From positions 6,467 to 70,466 of the forward strand of contig CAZZFF010000016.1 in NCBI GenBank assembly GCA_964653485.1: DNA of 64,000 nucleotides. Reading direction: 5' to 3'. The translations under genes and the position numbers were made by a program. The notes beneath the pieces were generated by a model. It made no database searches, was not told where the DNA came from, and saw only the letters and a list, made by a program, of their open reading frames with translations. Below are positions 51,342-59,899 of the stretch, piece by piece; positions within the stretch are counted from its first letter, which is position 1, and every line of letters starts with the position of its first letter. Source of the DNA: CAVQND01 sp964653485 (GTDB taxonomy: Bacteria; Verrucomicrobiota; Verrucomicrobiia; Limisphaerales; UBA8199).

Positions 51342-52286
51342 TCAACTGGTGCGCCACCCTTTAAACTCGAACAGCGAAGTAACAGACGAATTGGTATGAA
51401 TTCGTTTGATGGCTTCGCCCAAAAGCCCTGCCACGGACAGCGTGGTTATGTTCACGCCGCTTATCGCAGGGCGTAGGACACTATCAGTTGTAATCAATTC
51501 GTCAATAGTCGATTTTCGCAACCGTTCGATTCCGATGCTGTTGAGGATGGAATGGGAGACGCAGGCCTGTATCTTCCGGGCGCCTTTGCGCCTGAGCCAT
51601 TCGGCCGCGGAGGTGAGAGTGCCGGCGGTTTCGGTCAAATCATCCACCAACAAGGTATTCTTGCCGCGGACTTCCCCGATGACCGCCATGGACTCGACCT
51701 CGCTGGCGTTGCGCCGGCGTTTGGCAACGATGGCCAACCCGGCCCCAAGGACCTGCGAATAGGCGTAGGCCATCTTGAGCCCGCCGACGTCGGGGCTGAC
51801 AACGACCAGTTGGCCCATTTGCTTCTTCTTCAAATACTCGTACATCACCGGGGATGCGTAGAGGTGATCGACCGGGATGTCGAAGAACCCCTGAATCTGC
51901 TGGGCATGGAGATCCATCGTGAGGACCCGGTTTGCCCCCGCGGCCACGATGAGGTTGGCCACCAACTTCGCCGTGATGGGCACGCGCGGCTGGTCCTTCC
52001 GGTCCTGGCGCGCATACCCGTAAAAGGGCATGACGGCCGTAATCCGCGCGGCGCTGGCCCGGCGCAACGCATCGATCATGATGAACATCTCCATCAAATG
52101 ATGGTTCGTCGGGGGAGAAGTGGATTGAATCAGGAACACATCCTCACCGCGGACATTCTCTTCGATCTTGACGAACGTTTCGCCGTCGGGGAAGGGCTTG
52201 ATCGTGGACTTGCCCAATTCAATTCCGATATAGGCGCAGATGGCCTCGGCCAGAGGCCGGTTCGATGTGCCGCTAAAAATCTTCAC
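51342..52286 (-). CDS. prs: Ribose-phosphate pyrophosphokinase
   Basis: A 314-residue enzyme making PRPP from ribose 5-phosphate and ATP. Seen: MKIFSGTSNRPLAEAICAYI, RGEDVFLIQSTSPPTNHHLM, VMPFYGYARQDRKDQPRVPI, VLTMDLHAQQIQGFFDIPVD, and the PRPP loop TLLVDDLTETAGTLTSAAEW. GTG start. It heads the cluster whose other members act in translation. Confidence 0.96.
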   Translation of the reverse strand: MKIFSGTSNRPLAEAICAYIGIELGKSTIKPFPDGETFVKIEENVRGEDVFLIQSTSPPTNHHLMEMFIMIDALRRASAARITAVMPFYGYARQDRKDQPRVPITAKLVANLIVAAGANRVLTMDLHAQQIQGFFDIPVDHLYASPVMYEYLKKKQMGQLVVVSPDVGGLKMAYAYSQVLGAGLAIVAKRRRNASEVESMAVIGEVRGKNTLLVDDLTETAGTLTSAAEWLRRKGARKIQACVSHSILNSIGIERLRKSTIDELITTDSVLRPAISGVNITTLSVAGLLGEAIKRIHTNSSVTSLFEFKGWRTS

Positions 52287-52473
52287 GCTTTGCTGGTTAT
52301 GCCGGGGTCTAAGGCGGGGGAGACTCTATCACCCGGCGACGGGCGCGCAAGCGGAAAGTGGGGCGTGGCGCCAATTTCGATTCGCGCCCGAGACGGCGCT
52401 AATTGGTTTGGATCATTATTGAATGCGAGGAGCGGTATTTGTAGGATCAGGCTTTGGCTGTAGCTATAACATT

Positions 52474-52971
52474 ATGAACCTGGATGACGCACAACGGAAA
52501 AAGGTAGTGGAATGGGTTAAGCAAGGAATGAAGCTGTCCGAGATTCAAAATCACCTGGCATCCGAGTTCGGCCTGCGCTTCACCTACATGGACGTGCGGT
52601 TATTGGTGGATGACTTGAAGCTGGTGCCCAAGGATGTCGAGCGGCCCAAAACGCCCAACGGGGTGCTCGGGCCATCCGGCGCCGCCGCGCCTGCCGCTCC
52701 GGGCCAGAGGCCACCGGCCGGCCCTGCCGGAGCCGCCGCGCCCGCGCCCCGTCCCGGCGGAGTCTCGGTCTCCGTGGACCAACTCGCGCGCCCCGGCGCC
52801 ATGGTCAGCGGGAAGGTCACGTTCTCCGACGGCAATTCCGCGGAGTGGTATTTCGACCAGTCAGGCAGGCTGGGCCTCGTTCCCCAGCAACCCGGCTATC
52901 GTCCTCCGGCCGCGGACCTGCAGCAGTTCCAAACGGCCCTGGATACGGAATTGAACAAACTGGGATTCTGA
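52474..52971 (+). CDS. Conserved unknown with helical N-domain and beta-rich C-domain
   Basis: A 165-residue protein of unknown function: N-terminal helices (NLDDAQRKKVVEWVKQGMKL, SEIQNHLASEFGLRFTYMDV), a Pro/Ala-rich linker, and a small domain (SVSVDQLARPGAMVSGKVTF, SAEWYFDQSGRLGLV). The last part looks like a beta-barrel that could bind a ligand. Not recognised as a named family. Starts at the ATG at 52474; gap 52287-52473 holds the prs leader. Confidence 0.7.
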   Translation: MNLDDAQRKKVVEWVKQGMKLSEIQNHLASEFGLRFTYMDVRLLVDDLKLVPKDVERPKTPNGVLGPSGAAAPAAPGQRPPAGPAGAAAPAPRPGGVSVSVDQLARPGAMVSGKVTFSDGNSAEWYFDQSGRLGLVPQQPGYRPPAADLQQFQTALDTELNKLGF

Positions 52972-53100
52972 GCGGCCGGAAGGCGCCTTTGTTTCCCGGC
53001 GGCCCCTGGTTCCAATTCGGGTTGACTCCGGCACCGAGTTTGCTAAAAGAGAAATGTTTGCGTTCACAGAACGAACGCGATGGTGTCAGAAGACAGATAT

Positions 53101-53403
53101 ATGAACGAGAATCGGCTTTTCGTGGGCAACTTGTCGTACCAGACAATGGAGAACGATCTCCAGGATTATTTCTCGCAAGCCGGAGCGGTGACCTCGGTCA
53201 ACCTCATGCTGGACAAGGTCACGGGCAAATCGCGCGGTTTTGCCTTTGTCGAATTTGCCAATGCTGAAGAGGCCAAGAAGGCGGTGGAGCAGTTCCATAA
53301 CCAGGAGTTCCAAGGCCGGACGTTGACCGTCAACGTGGCGCGACCGCGCGAGGAGCGGGCTCCCCGCAGGAGCGCCGGCGCCGGCCGCCCAAACGACCAA
53401 TAG
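53101..53403 (+). CDS. RRM-domain RNA-binding protein
   Basis: A 100-residue single RRM protein of the cyanobacterial/verrucomicrobial Rbp type. Seen: RNP2 RLFVGNLSYQT, RNP1 SRGFAFVEF, LDKVTGK and a basic Arg/Pro-rich tail (REERAPRRSAGAGRPND). Likely an RNA chaperone, often cold- or stress-induced. Start chosen at MNENRLFVGNL. No operon partner. Confidence 0.93.
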   Translation: MNENRLFVGNLSYQTMENDLQDYFSQAGAVTSVNLMLDKVTGKSRGFAFVEFANAEEAKKAVEQFHNQEFQGRTLTVNVARPREERAPRRSAGAGRPNDQ

Positions 53404-53507
53404 AGGCAGTGTCCAGACGCGGGCGCGGCCTGCGGGCTGGAAGTCGGCGATACGGGGCGTGTGCTCCCTCTGGATGAGGCGCTTCGCGTGCGGCGTATAC
53501 GCCGCTA

Positions 53508-54404
53508 TCAGGCGGAGGAGGAGGTTTGTTGCCGCGCCGGTACGACCGCTACCCAAAGAGCGGGGCCGAATTTGGCTTTGACCTTCTCGGCGAGGGCTTC
53601 GGCGGCGGCAGGGGTTTCCACTATCGCGAAAGTCGCAGACCCGCTCCCGGACATAAGGGTGGCCGAGGCGCCGTTGCTTCGGAGAAACTCCTGGTACAAG
53701 GCGAGGATCGGATACTTTTCCAGGGCGGGGGCTTCCAGAGAGTTGTAGAACTCCGCGCCGGCGGACCTCAAATCCGCCTTCTCCAGGACCGCGAGAAGTT
53801 GTCTGGCGCGGCCAGGGCGGCCATGGAGGGCCTCCGGAAATCGCGCAAGCTGCTGATAGGCCCAGGAAGTCGCGATGCCAAAACCGGGGTGTATCAGGAG
53901 GAACGCCGTCCCGTCCAGGGCTGGAAAGGCCGGCAACGGCTGGATTTGTTCCCCGCGGCCGGTTGCCAGGGCAGGGGTTGAGTGGAGGAAGAAAGGGACA
54001 TCGGAGCCGCAGCGCGCCGCCAGAGAATGCAGCGCCTCGGGGTCGAGAGGGCCGCCGAACAATTGGTTCAAACCTAGAAGCGTCGTGGCCGCATCGCCGC
54101 TCCCGCCACCCAAGCCCGCCGCAAGGGGGATTCGCTTTTCCAGGTGGAGGCGGACGCCTTCGCCAATGTGGGCGGCTTCGAGAAAGAACTGGGCGGCGCG
54201 ATAGGCGAGGTTGCGGGAATCCGTCGGCAGCGCGGCCTCGCTGCAAGTCATCTCCAGGCCTTGGCCCGTCCGGGTGAAAGTGAGACGGTCATACACCCCG
54301 ACGGGGTACATGACGGTTTCGAGTTCATGAAATCCATCGGCGCGCTTGCCGAGGATGTTCAGCAACAGGTTAACCTTGCAAGGAGACTTTTTTTCGAGGG
54401 TCAA
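53508..54404 (-). CDS. ispE: 4-diphosphocytidyl-2-C-methyl-D-erythritol kinase
   Basis: A 298-residue GHMP kinase of the MEP isoprenoid pathway. Seen: CKVNLLLNILGKRADGFHEL with the catalytic Lys/Asp region, ATP loop PLAAGLGGGSGDAATTLLGL, and FLLIHPGFGIATSWAY; SATLMSGSGSATFAIV carries the third motif. TTG start overlapping the stop of the TIGR04073 gene (TTGA), so the two are coupled. Gap 53404-53507 shows nothing. Confidence 0.94.
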   Translation of the reverse strand: MTLEKKSPCKVNLLLNILGKRADGFHELETVMYPVGVYDRLTFTRTGQGLEMTCSEAALPTDSRNLAYRAAQFFLEAAHIGEGVRLHLEKRIPLAAGLGGGSGDAATTLLGLNQLFGGPLDPEALHSLAARCGSDVPFFLHSTPALATGRGEQIQPLPAFPALDGTAFLLIHPGFGIATSWAYQQLARFPEALHGRPGRARQLLAVLEKADLRSAGAEFYNSLEAPALEKYPILALYQEFLRSNGASATLMSGSGSATFAIVETPAAAEALAEKVKAKFGPALWVAVVPARQQTSSSA

Positions 54405-54844
54405 TGGGTTTCGAAAACCCGGAAGCGACTGTTGGGCACAAAGGGGGCGATGTCGCCGCCGCTATAACCCAGGTTGGTGTCGGTTGACAGGCCGGGGTCT
54501 TCGATCAGACCGGGCTGGTAATTATCCGGGAACACGGGACCAGGGGCGAAATAATCGGTGAGGACGGGGTCGTAGGGAGGGAACGGGCAGGTCACGACTT
54601 CGTAAAGGCCGATGCCGGTCCTGGCCAGCGAGCGGTTCAGCCCGCGAATGGTGCCGGTGGTGTAGCCGACATTCGCGCCGTCAAACAAGCAGGATTGCTC
54701 GACAGTGCGGCGGAATTCGCCCATGCGAACGATTTCATAGGTATTGCTCATGCCGCGCCCCAGTTTCTGCTCGGTATTGGCGCAGCCGCCGCCCAGGACG
54801 CCGGCGAGGAGAAGAGCGGCCAGGAAAGGGATTTGTTTTCGCAT
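54401..54844 (-). CDS. Exosortase-associated lipoprotein, TIGR04073-like
   Basis: A 147-residue lipoprotein: signal MRKQIPFLAALLLAGVLGGG with the lipobox LGGGC, then KLGRGMSNTYEIVRMGEF, VGYTTGTIRGLNRSLARTGI and YFAPGPVFPDNYQPGL. The KLGRGxxN and GxxRGxxRxxxRTGxG spacing fits TIGR04073, found in genomes with exosortase/PEP-CTERM systems. It is coupled to ispE by a 4-nt overlap, which may be accidental. Another PEP-CTERM component is at 16356. Confidence 0.75.
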   Translation of the reverse strand: MRKQIPFLAALLLAGVLGGGCANTEQKLGRGMSNTYEIVRMGEFRRTVEQSCLFDGANVGYTTGTIRGLNRSLARTGIGLYEVVTCPFPPYDPVLTDYFAPGPVFPDNYQPGLIEDPGLSTDTNLGYSGGDIAPFVPNSRFRVFETH

Positions 54845-54909
54845 AAATAATTCGATTCTGCAGTCCATAGTAAAGTCGTGAGGCAGGTCTTGTAAAGCAC
54901 AATCGTGTC

Positions 54910-55497
54910 ATGGAAAATGAAATGGATATGCAGCGACAATCTCAATCTCAACCGGGGCGCTTGAAGCGGCCCGGCAGCGGCCTGATCGTGGTGGACATCC
55001 AGGAACGGCTCTTGCCGGCCATGTTCGAGAAGGAACGTGTGACGCGCAACGCGGCGCGCCTGGCCAAGGGCGCCGCCATCCTGGGAATCCCGGTCTTCGC
55101 CACCGAGCAGTACCGAAAGGGCTTGGGCGCCACAGTGCCGGAAGTGGCGGGAGCGATCTCGCACTTCGACCCGATTGAAAAGTTCGCTTTTAGCGCCTGC
55201 GGCGCCCCCGCCTTTATGGCGGCGCTTAAGGCCGGGCAGGTCTCGAGCGCCTTGCTCTGCGGCATCGAGGCCCACGTCTGCGTCACGCAGACGTGCCTGG
55301 ACCTGCTCGAAGAGGGAATGGGTGTCTTCGTGGCGGCCGACGCCGTTTCGTCGCGCGCTCCGGACGACTGCCGTCTGGGCCTGGACCGGATGCGGCAGGC
55401 GGGAGCAGTCATCGTCTCGACCGAAATGGCCCTATTCGAATGGCTCGGGCAGGCCGGCACGGAGGAATTTCGGCAAATCCTGGGGCTGGTCAAGTGA
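54910..55497 (+). CDS. Isochorismatase-family cysteine hydrolase
   Basis: A 195-residue hydrolase. Seen: GLIVVDIQERLLPAM with the catalytic Asp, VFATEQYRKGLGATVPEV, FDPIEKFAFSACG with the catalytic Lys, and GIEAHVCVTQTCLDLLEEGM with the nucleophilic Cys. The family includes nicotinamidase, isochorismatase and YcaC-like proteins; substrate not assigned. Divergent from the lipoprotein gene with a 65-bp gap. A MITE-like partial copy follows. Confidence 0.9.
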   Translation: MENEMDMQRQSQSQPGRLKRPGSGLIVVDIQERLLPAMFEKERVTRNAARLAKGAAILGIPVFATEQYRKGLGATVPEVAGAISHFDPIEKFAFSACGAPAFMAALKAGQVSSALLCGIEAHVCVTQTCLDLLEEGMGVFVAADAVSSRAPDDCRLGLDRMRQAGAVIVSTEMALFEWLGQAGTEEFRQILGLVK

Positions 55498-55523
55498 GGG
55501 GGCGAAGGCGCGGCAGGCCCGAC

Positions 55524-55692
55524 CAGGGCGATGGACAAAGTGGTATTCTGGAGTGCGCCGGCAGAGCGAAGCGGCGACGGCGCTTTCGGCCGCGTGGGAC
55601 ATCCGACACGCCAGACGCTGCCCGAACCAAAGCGGTGTCGCGCTCCCGCCTTCGCTCCCGGGACCTTCCGACGGACTTTGTCACTGGCCCTG
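55524..55692 (+). mobile_element. MITE-like element, partial copy 2
   Basis: Homologous to 25997-26182 in the opposite orientation: CAGGGCGATGGACAAAGTGG, TTCTGGAGTGCGCCGGCA (55546-55563), ending CTTTGTCACTGGCCCTG. The inner right end (CACTCCAGAA) is deleted, so the copy is 17 bp shorter. It lies between two convergent stops (55497 and 55776) and fills most of that gap. Confidence 0.78.
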
Positions 55693-55775
55693 CAGTTCCG
55701 ACAATGTGAAGTGGCCGCGGAGGGTTCTTCACCGTGCCGCCGCCAAAGGAGCTGCCGCACTCGCCCTGCTGGCCC

Positions 55776-57104
55776 TCAACCGCCCAGCGAGGCGGGGTCG
55801 CTCACATCGCCCTTGTTGAATTGGACGTAGGCTTCGGTCAAATCAGCGGCATAGAAGAGGGCCTCGGCGCGGCCGAGGTTGAGGTGGATGTGGAGGTCAA
55901 ATTCCTTGGGCGCCACGGCCGCGCACAGGTCCGTGAAGGCCGCCGGTGTAGGCTGGCCGCGCTTGAGGCTCCAGAGGATTTGCCGGCTGCCCGGAGCGCT
56001 GTAGCCGATGTCGACCTTGGGTTCGACGATGGTGGCGGGGCTGGAACCTAGGGCGGCGATGATCCGGCCCCAGTTGGGGTCGCCCCCATGCCAACTGGTC
56101 TTGACCAGGGCGCTGTTGGCCACCGCCCGGGCCGCGGCATCGGCGTGGGCAAACGACCGAGCCCCTTTGACCCGGATGGTCACGAACCGGGAGACTCCCT
56201 CGCCGTCGCGGACAATCATCTTCGCCAACTCCAGGCACAGATGACTCAAGGCGGCTTGGAAGACGCCAAAGTCGCGTGAAGCCGGATTCCGGATTTTGGA
56301 TTTCGGATTTGCGAGTCCGTTCGCCAGGACCAGGACGGTGTCATTGGTGCTCATGTCGCCATCCACGCTGATGCGATTGAAGCCGTTGGCAACGGCCTGC
56401 TCCAAGGCGGTTTGGAGGGGTTTGGGCTCGATGGCGGCGTCGGTGGTGATAAAGCAGAGCATTGTGGCGTGAAGCGGGGCGGCTGCCGGCCGTTTCCCGG
56501 TGAGGCTCATTCCGGGCTGGATCATACCTGCGCCTTTGCATATCCCGCCCAGGCGGGTGGATTGGCCTGCGAGCGTGAATTCCAGGGCCATCTGTTTGGG
56601 GCGGGTGTCGCTGGTCATAATGGCCTCCATGGCCTGGTCGCCATGGCGCGGCGTGGAACCCAACTCGACCGCCGCCTCGATGATTCCCGAGCGGATATTG
56701 TCCATCGGCAAGGCAAGGCCGATGCGGCCGGTCGAGCCGACGAGGGCCAGGCCCGGCGGCAAGGCCAGGGCGCGCTCGGTAAAGCGCGCCATCTCCAAGG
56801 CGTCCTTGAACCCCTGTTTTCCGGTGCAGGCATTGGCGTTGCCGGAGTTCGCTACGATGACTTGCGCCCTGCCGCGGCGCACACGCTCGATGCAAATCTT
56901 GACCGGGGCGGCACAGGTCTGGTTGGTGGTGAAGGCGCCCGCGACCGCCGCGGGCACATCGGACATAATCAAGGCCAGGTCGCGTTTGTCGCCCTTGTCG
57001 GAGCCTTTGCCTGTCCCGAGCCGTTTGATGTCGCAAAAGACTCCCGATGCCCGAAAGCCCCGCGGGGCAACAATGGAGCCGGCTATCTCATTCAGTTTTT
57101 TCAT
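55776..57104 (-). CDS. argJ: Bifunctional ornithine acetyltransferase / N-acetylglutamate synthase, with heptamer insert
   Basis: A 442-residue enzyme of the cyclic arginine pathway. Seen: SGVFCDIKRLGTGKGSD, VAGAFTTNQTCAAPVKIC, IVANSGNANACTGKQGF, LVGSTGRIGLALPMDNI, TLGGICKGAGMIQPG-like TRLGGICKGAGMIQPGMS, and the self-cleavage site HATMLCFITTDAAI (cleavage before Thr). Between VLVLANGLA and FQAALSHLCLEL an extra NPKSKIRNPASRD stretch is encoded by heptamers. The enzyme is otherwise complete. ATG 57104 lies 18 bp after the esterase stop. Confidence 0.95.
   Translation of the reverse strand: MKKLNEIAGSIVAPRGFRASGVFCDIKRLGTGKGSDKGDKRDLALIMSDVPAAVAGAFTTNQTCAAPVKICIERVRRGRAQVIVANSGNANACTGKQGFKDALEMARFTERALALPPGLALVGSTGRIGLALPMDNIRSGIIEAAVELGSTPRHGDQAMEAIMTSDTRPKQMALEFTLAGQSTRLGGICKGAGMIQPGMSLTGKRPAAAPLHATMLCFITTDAAIEPKPLQTALEQAVANGFNRISVDGDMSTNDTVLVLANGLANPKSKIRNPASRDFGVFQAALSHLCLELAKMIVRDGEGVSRFVTIRVKGARSFAHADAAARAVANSALVKTSWHGGDPNWGRIIAALGSSPATIVEPKVDIGYSAPGSRQILWSLKRGQPTPAAFTDLCAAVAPKEFDLHIHLNLGRAEALFYAADLTEAYVQFNKGDVSDPASLGG
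56283..56316 (-). repeat. GAAATCC heptamer tract inside argJ
   Basis: On the argJ coding strand the 7-bp units read AAATCCG, AAATCCA, AAATCCG, GAATCCG and code for NPKSKIRNPAS within a surface region of ArgJ. Confidence 0.85.
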
Positions 57105-57121
57105 AACCTCGAATTTGCTGG

Positions 57122-58450
57122 CTAACGCCGCGCGGTCCACTGGGCGTCGGCGAAGTCCATGAATACGGTCCAGTCGCCGGCGGTCATCGAGTGTTTTCCG
57201 GGGCGGATGTAATAGCCCAGGGGGCTGGCGACGAGCCGGCCTTGGGGCGGCATCTCCGCGGCCTCGATGCCTCGGGCGCCCAGGAACCGATAGACCGGGT
57301 CAGCAGCCCGGAGGACGTCGAACTGGCCGGGGGGATTCGCCCATTGGTCCTCCTGGGCCGCCGAGAAGAGCACGGGCCGAGGAGCGCAGAGGGCGACCAG
57401 GCAATCCTGGTCAATGGGGAGCCGCTCGGGGGTGAGATTGAACTCTTTGAAGCGAGCGTTGAACCAATGAGGAAACTGGTCGTTGATGGCCTTGACAGAT
57501 TCGCCGATTTTGCCGCGGCTGGGCGCGGAGCCGCCGCAGCCGGCCTGATGAGGGAAGGCCATGGCGATGCGCTCATCGTAAGCGGCGGCCAGAAGGGCGG
57601 TCTTGCCGTTGCGCGAGTGGCCAAGGGCGGCAATGCGGTGGGAATCGATGGCGGGGTCGGTGACGAGGTAATCGACGCAGCGCTGGAATCCCCAGGCCCA
57701 AGCCGCAAGGGTGCCGCGGCCGGCGGGCTGGTTGCGGGCCGAATCGCCGGCGGCCAGCCAAGCGTAAAGCCCGCTGCTGACGTCGCCGCGGTCCGAATCC
57801 ACGTCGCCGCTGTAAAAGGCGGCCAGGGCGTAGCCGCGGCGGACGATGTCGGCCAGGGGCCAGTCGGCGGCCTGGGCGCCGCGCCCGGCCTCGGTGGCGG
57901 CGTGGTTGGCGCAGCCCGCGCATCCATCGGCCATCCAGGTCTTAGGCAGCGGGATGCGCGCGTCGGGGGTCAGGGCATGGTTGCCACAGAAGTTCATTGC
58001 CAGGAACACCGGGGCGGGACCGGGCCGCGCGTTGGGAACGACGACGATCAAACCGATGCGCGGGGCCTCCGGCTCCGGGCCGGCCTCCAAAGTCAGGACC
58101 TTGAGCGTAGCTTTGCCGTCGAGGAAATCGGGGTATTGGCCTTCGAGTTGGAATCGCAGATGCGCCGGCTTGGGCGGGATGGGGCCGTACATGTAGTGGG
58201 TGAAGAGGGCCTTGAGTTCCGGGCGGCGTTCGTTGAACCACTGCGCCTGGCTGGCGACCCGCCGCCCGTCCAGCATCACCAGCGGGTCGGGCATCGCAGG
58301 CTGGGGGGGCAACGAGGAGAGCTCGGGAAACGCACGCGGGGTCTGGGCCGCGGCGGACCCGCCGAGCAGAAGGGCCGACACCGCCCCGCCGCCCAGGGCA
58401 CAGCGGACCAAGGGTGAAAAGAGCGGCCTGAGAATAGAGGGATAACTCAT
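57122..58450 (-). CDS. Secreted CE15-like glucuronoyl esterase
   Basis: A 442-residue exported alpha/beta hydrolase. Signal peptide MSYPSILRPLFSPLVRCALG with a following hydrophobic stretch; AGGAGAGG lies 9 nt before this ATG, which decides it over the ATG at 58480. Seen: FVLAMNFCGNH-like FLAMNFCGNHALTPDARI, GGDVDSDRGD-like YSGDVDSDRGDVSSGLYAW, the nucleophile in LGHSRNGKTALLAA (CE15 GxSRxGK), and PGKHSMTAGDW with the catalytic His. CE15 cleaves ester bonds between lignin and glucuronoxylan. It fits the saprophytic carbohydrate genes of this window. Confidence 0.85.
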   Translation of the reverse strand: MSYPSILRPLFSPLVRCALGGGAVSALLLGGSAAAQTPRAFPELSSLPPQPAMPDPLVMLDGRRVASQAQWFNERRPELKALFTHYMYGPIPPKPAHLRFQLEGQYPDFLDGKATLKVLTLEAGPEPEAPRIGLIVVVPNARPGPAPVFLAMNFCGNHALTPDARIPLPKTWMADGCAGCANHAATEAGRGAQAADWPLADIVRRGYALAAFYSGDVDSDRGDVSSGLYAWLAAGDSARNQPAGRGTLAAWAWGFQRCVDYLVTDPAIDSHRIAALGHSRNGKTALLAAAYDERIAMAFPHQAGCGGSAPSRGKIGESVKAINDQFPHWFNARFKEFNLTPERLPIDQDCLVALCAPRPVLFSAAQEDQWANPPGQFDVLRAADPVYRFLGARGIEAAEMPPQGRLVASPLGYYIRPGKHSMTAGDWTVFMDFADAQWTARR

Positions 58451-58503
58451 GGACGCGAGCCTCTCCTGATGCATGTTCATAATGGGTTAGGGGATAGCGC
58501 AAT

Positions 58504-59754
58504 TTGGAATGGGATACAAACGCAAAAGTTTACAACCCAAGGGGGAGCGATTACCTTTCCGGCGTGGCAAACAGCCCTTCCATCGCAGGACACTGGGATG
58601 GCGACTTCGATGAGGCGAGTATCCAGCAATGGGTGGAGAACCTGCGCCGAGAGTTGAGGGCGCCCGCGGTCTCATTGGGGCTGGTGTTCATGGCGCCGAG
58701 GCTTTTTCCTTACGCGAAGCAGGTGCTGGAAATTCTCCGCGTCCATGGGCGCATTCCGTTGCTGGCGGGTTGTTCGAGCCAGAGCCTTATTGCCGGGTCG
58801 TCCGAAGTGGAGGAAGACGCGGGGGTCGCCCTGGGCCTCTATTGGCTGCCAGGAGCGGAACTCAAGGCGTGTCACTTCACCGAGCAGGAGGCGGGCGAAG
58901 CGGCCCGGACCGGCTATTGGCACGAGCGGACCGGCATAGGGCCGGGCCAGAGCAACGGCTGGCTGGTCTTCATCGACCCGTTCCATCTCGACAGCGAGTC
59001 CTGGCTGCGAACGTGGAACATCGCGTACGCGCCGCTGGCCGTGATGGGGGGGTTGGCCAGCGGGGAGTTGAGCGAGCAACTCACCCAGTTGTATTTGAAC
59101 GGCGAGGTCTTCGAGGAAGGGGGCGTGGCCGTCTCCTTTGGGGGCCAGGTCGGCCTGGCGGGCATGATCTCCCAGGGCTGCACCCCGATTGGCGAGACCT
59201 GGACTCTCACGAAGGTCGAACAGAACATCATTCACGAGATCGGCAACCGGCCCGCCTACGAGGTGCTGGCGGAGACCTTCAACAGCCTCACGACCGAAGA
59301 GCAATCCAAGGCCCGAGGCAATCTCTTCATCGGGCTGGTCGTGAACGAGTACCTGGATGAATTCCACCGCGGAGACTTCCTGGTCCGCAACCTAATCGGG
59401 GCCGATCCGCGTTCGGGCTGCATCGCCGTCTGGGCCCTGCCGCGGGCGGGGCAAACCGTCCAATTCCAGCGCCGCTCCGCCGCCGCCGCGACCGAGGACA
59501 TGACGGAGCTGCTCGCTCGGGTCAAGAAGCAGTTGGGCGGCGTCACCCTTTACGGGGGCTGCCTCTGCTCGTGCAACGGGCGCGGTCAGAACCTGTTCGG
59601 CACTCCCAACCACGACGCCCAGATGATCCAGCAGCAACTCGGGCCGATGGGCCTGGCGGGCTTCTTTTGCAACGGCGAAATCGGCCCGGTGGGCAACAAG
59701 AACTTTCTCCACGGCTTCACAGCGTCGCTCGCGCTGTTCATCAAGAAAGGCTAA
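58504..59754 (+). CDS. FIST-domain protein
   Basis: A 416-residue protein with a FIST_N domain (SLGLVFMAPRLFPYAKQVLE, LAGCSSQSLIAGSSEVEEDA) and a FIST_C domain (EIGNRPAYEVLAETFNSLT, LLARVKKQLGGVTLYGGCLC, GLAGFFCNGEIGPVGNKNFL). FIST proteins are proposed sensors of small ligands such as amino acids. The TTG at 58504 has AGGGGA 9 nt upstream; a GTG at 58564 is an alternative. Divergent from the esterase. Confidence 0.88.
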   Translation: MEWDTNAKVYNPRGSDYLSGVANSPSIAGHWDGDFDEASIQQWVENLRRELRAPAVSLGLVFMAPRLFPYAKQVLEILRVHGRIPLLAGCSSQSLIAGSSEVEEDAGVALGLYWLPGAELKACHFTEQEAGEAARTGYWHERTGIGPGQSNGWLVFIDPFHLDSESWLRTWNIAYAPLAVMGGLASGELSEQLTQLYLNGEVFEEGGVAVSFGGQVGLAGMISQGCTPIGETWTLTKVEQNIIHEIGNRPAYEVLAETFNSLTTEEQSKARGNLFIGLVVNEYLDEFHRGDFLVRNLIGADPRSGCIAVWALPRAGQTVQFQRRSAAAATEDMTELLARVKKQLGGVTLYGGCLCSCNGRGQNLFGTPNHDAQMIQQQLGPMGLAGFFCNGEIGPVGNKNFLHGFTASLALFIKKG

Positions 59755-59863
59755 ACTTGGGCGACGGTGTCGCCCTTCGGCAGCTTGGAATATACGCCGA
59801 TGACGCGAAGGGCAAACCCCTTCGTTCTCGATTTCAGCTCCTGCGGCTTGCCCTCCACGTCAT

Positions 59864-59894
59864 TTCAGCCTTCAGCCTTTAGCCTTTAGCCTTG
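59864..59894 (-). repeat. AAGGCTG heptamer tract
   Basis: Five 7-bp units (TCAGCCT, TTAGCCT on the plus strand) in the tail-to-tail gap between the FIST gene and the deoxyhypusine synthase homologue. Same family as 29467-29500 in queE. Confidence 0.85.
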
Positions 59895-59899
59895 ATTCC

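Noticed and set aside
53086..54246. 386-residue minus-strand frame over the RRM gene and ispE
   Set aside because: It crosses two recognisable genes in wrong frames and has Arg/Pro-rich, domain-free sequence.
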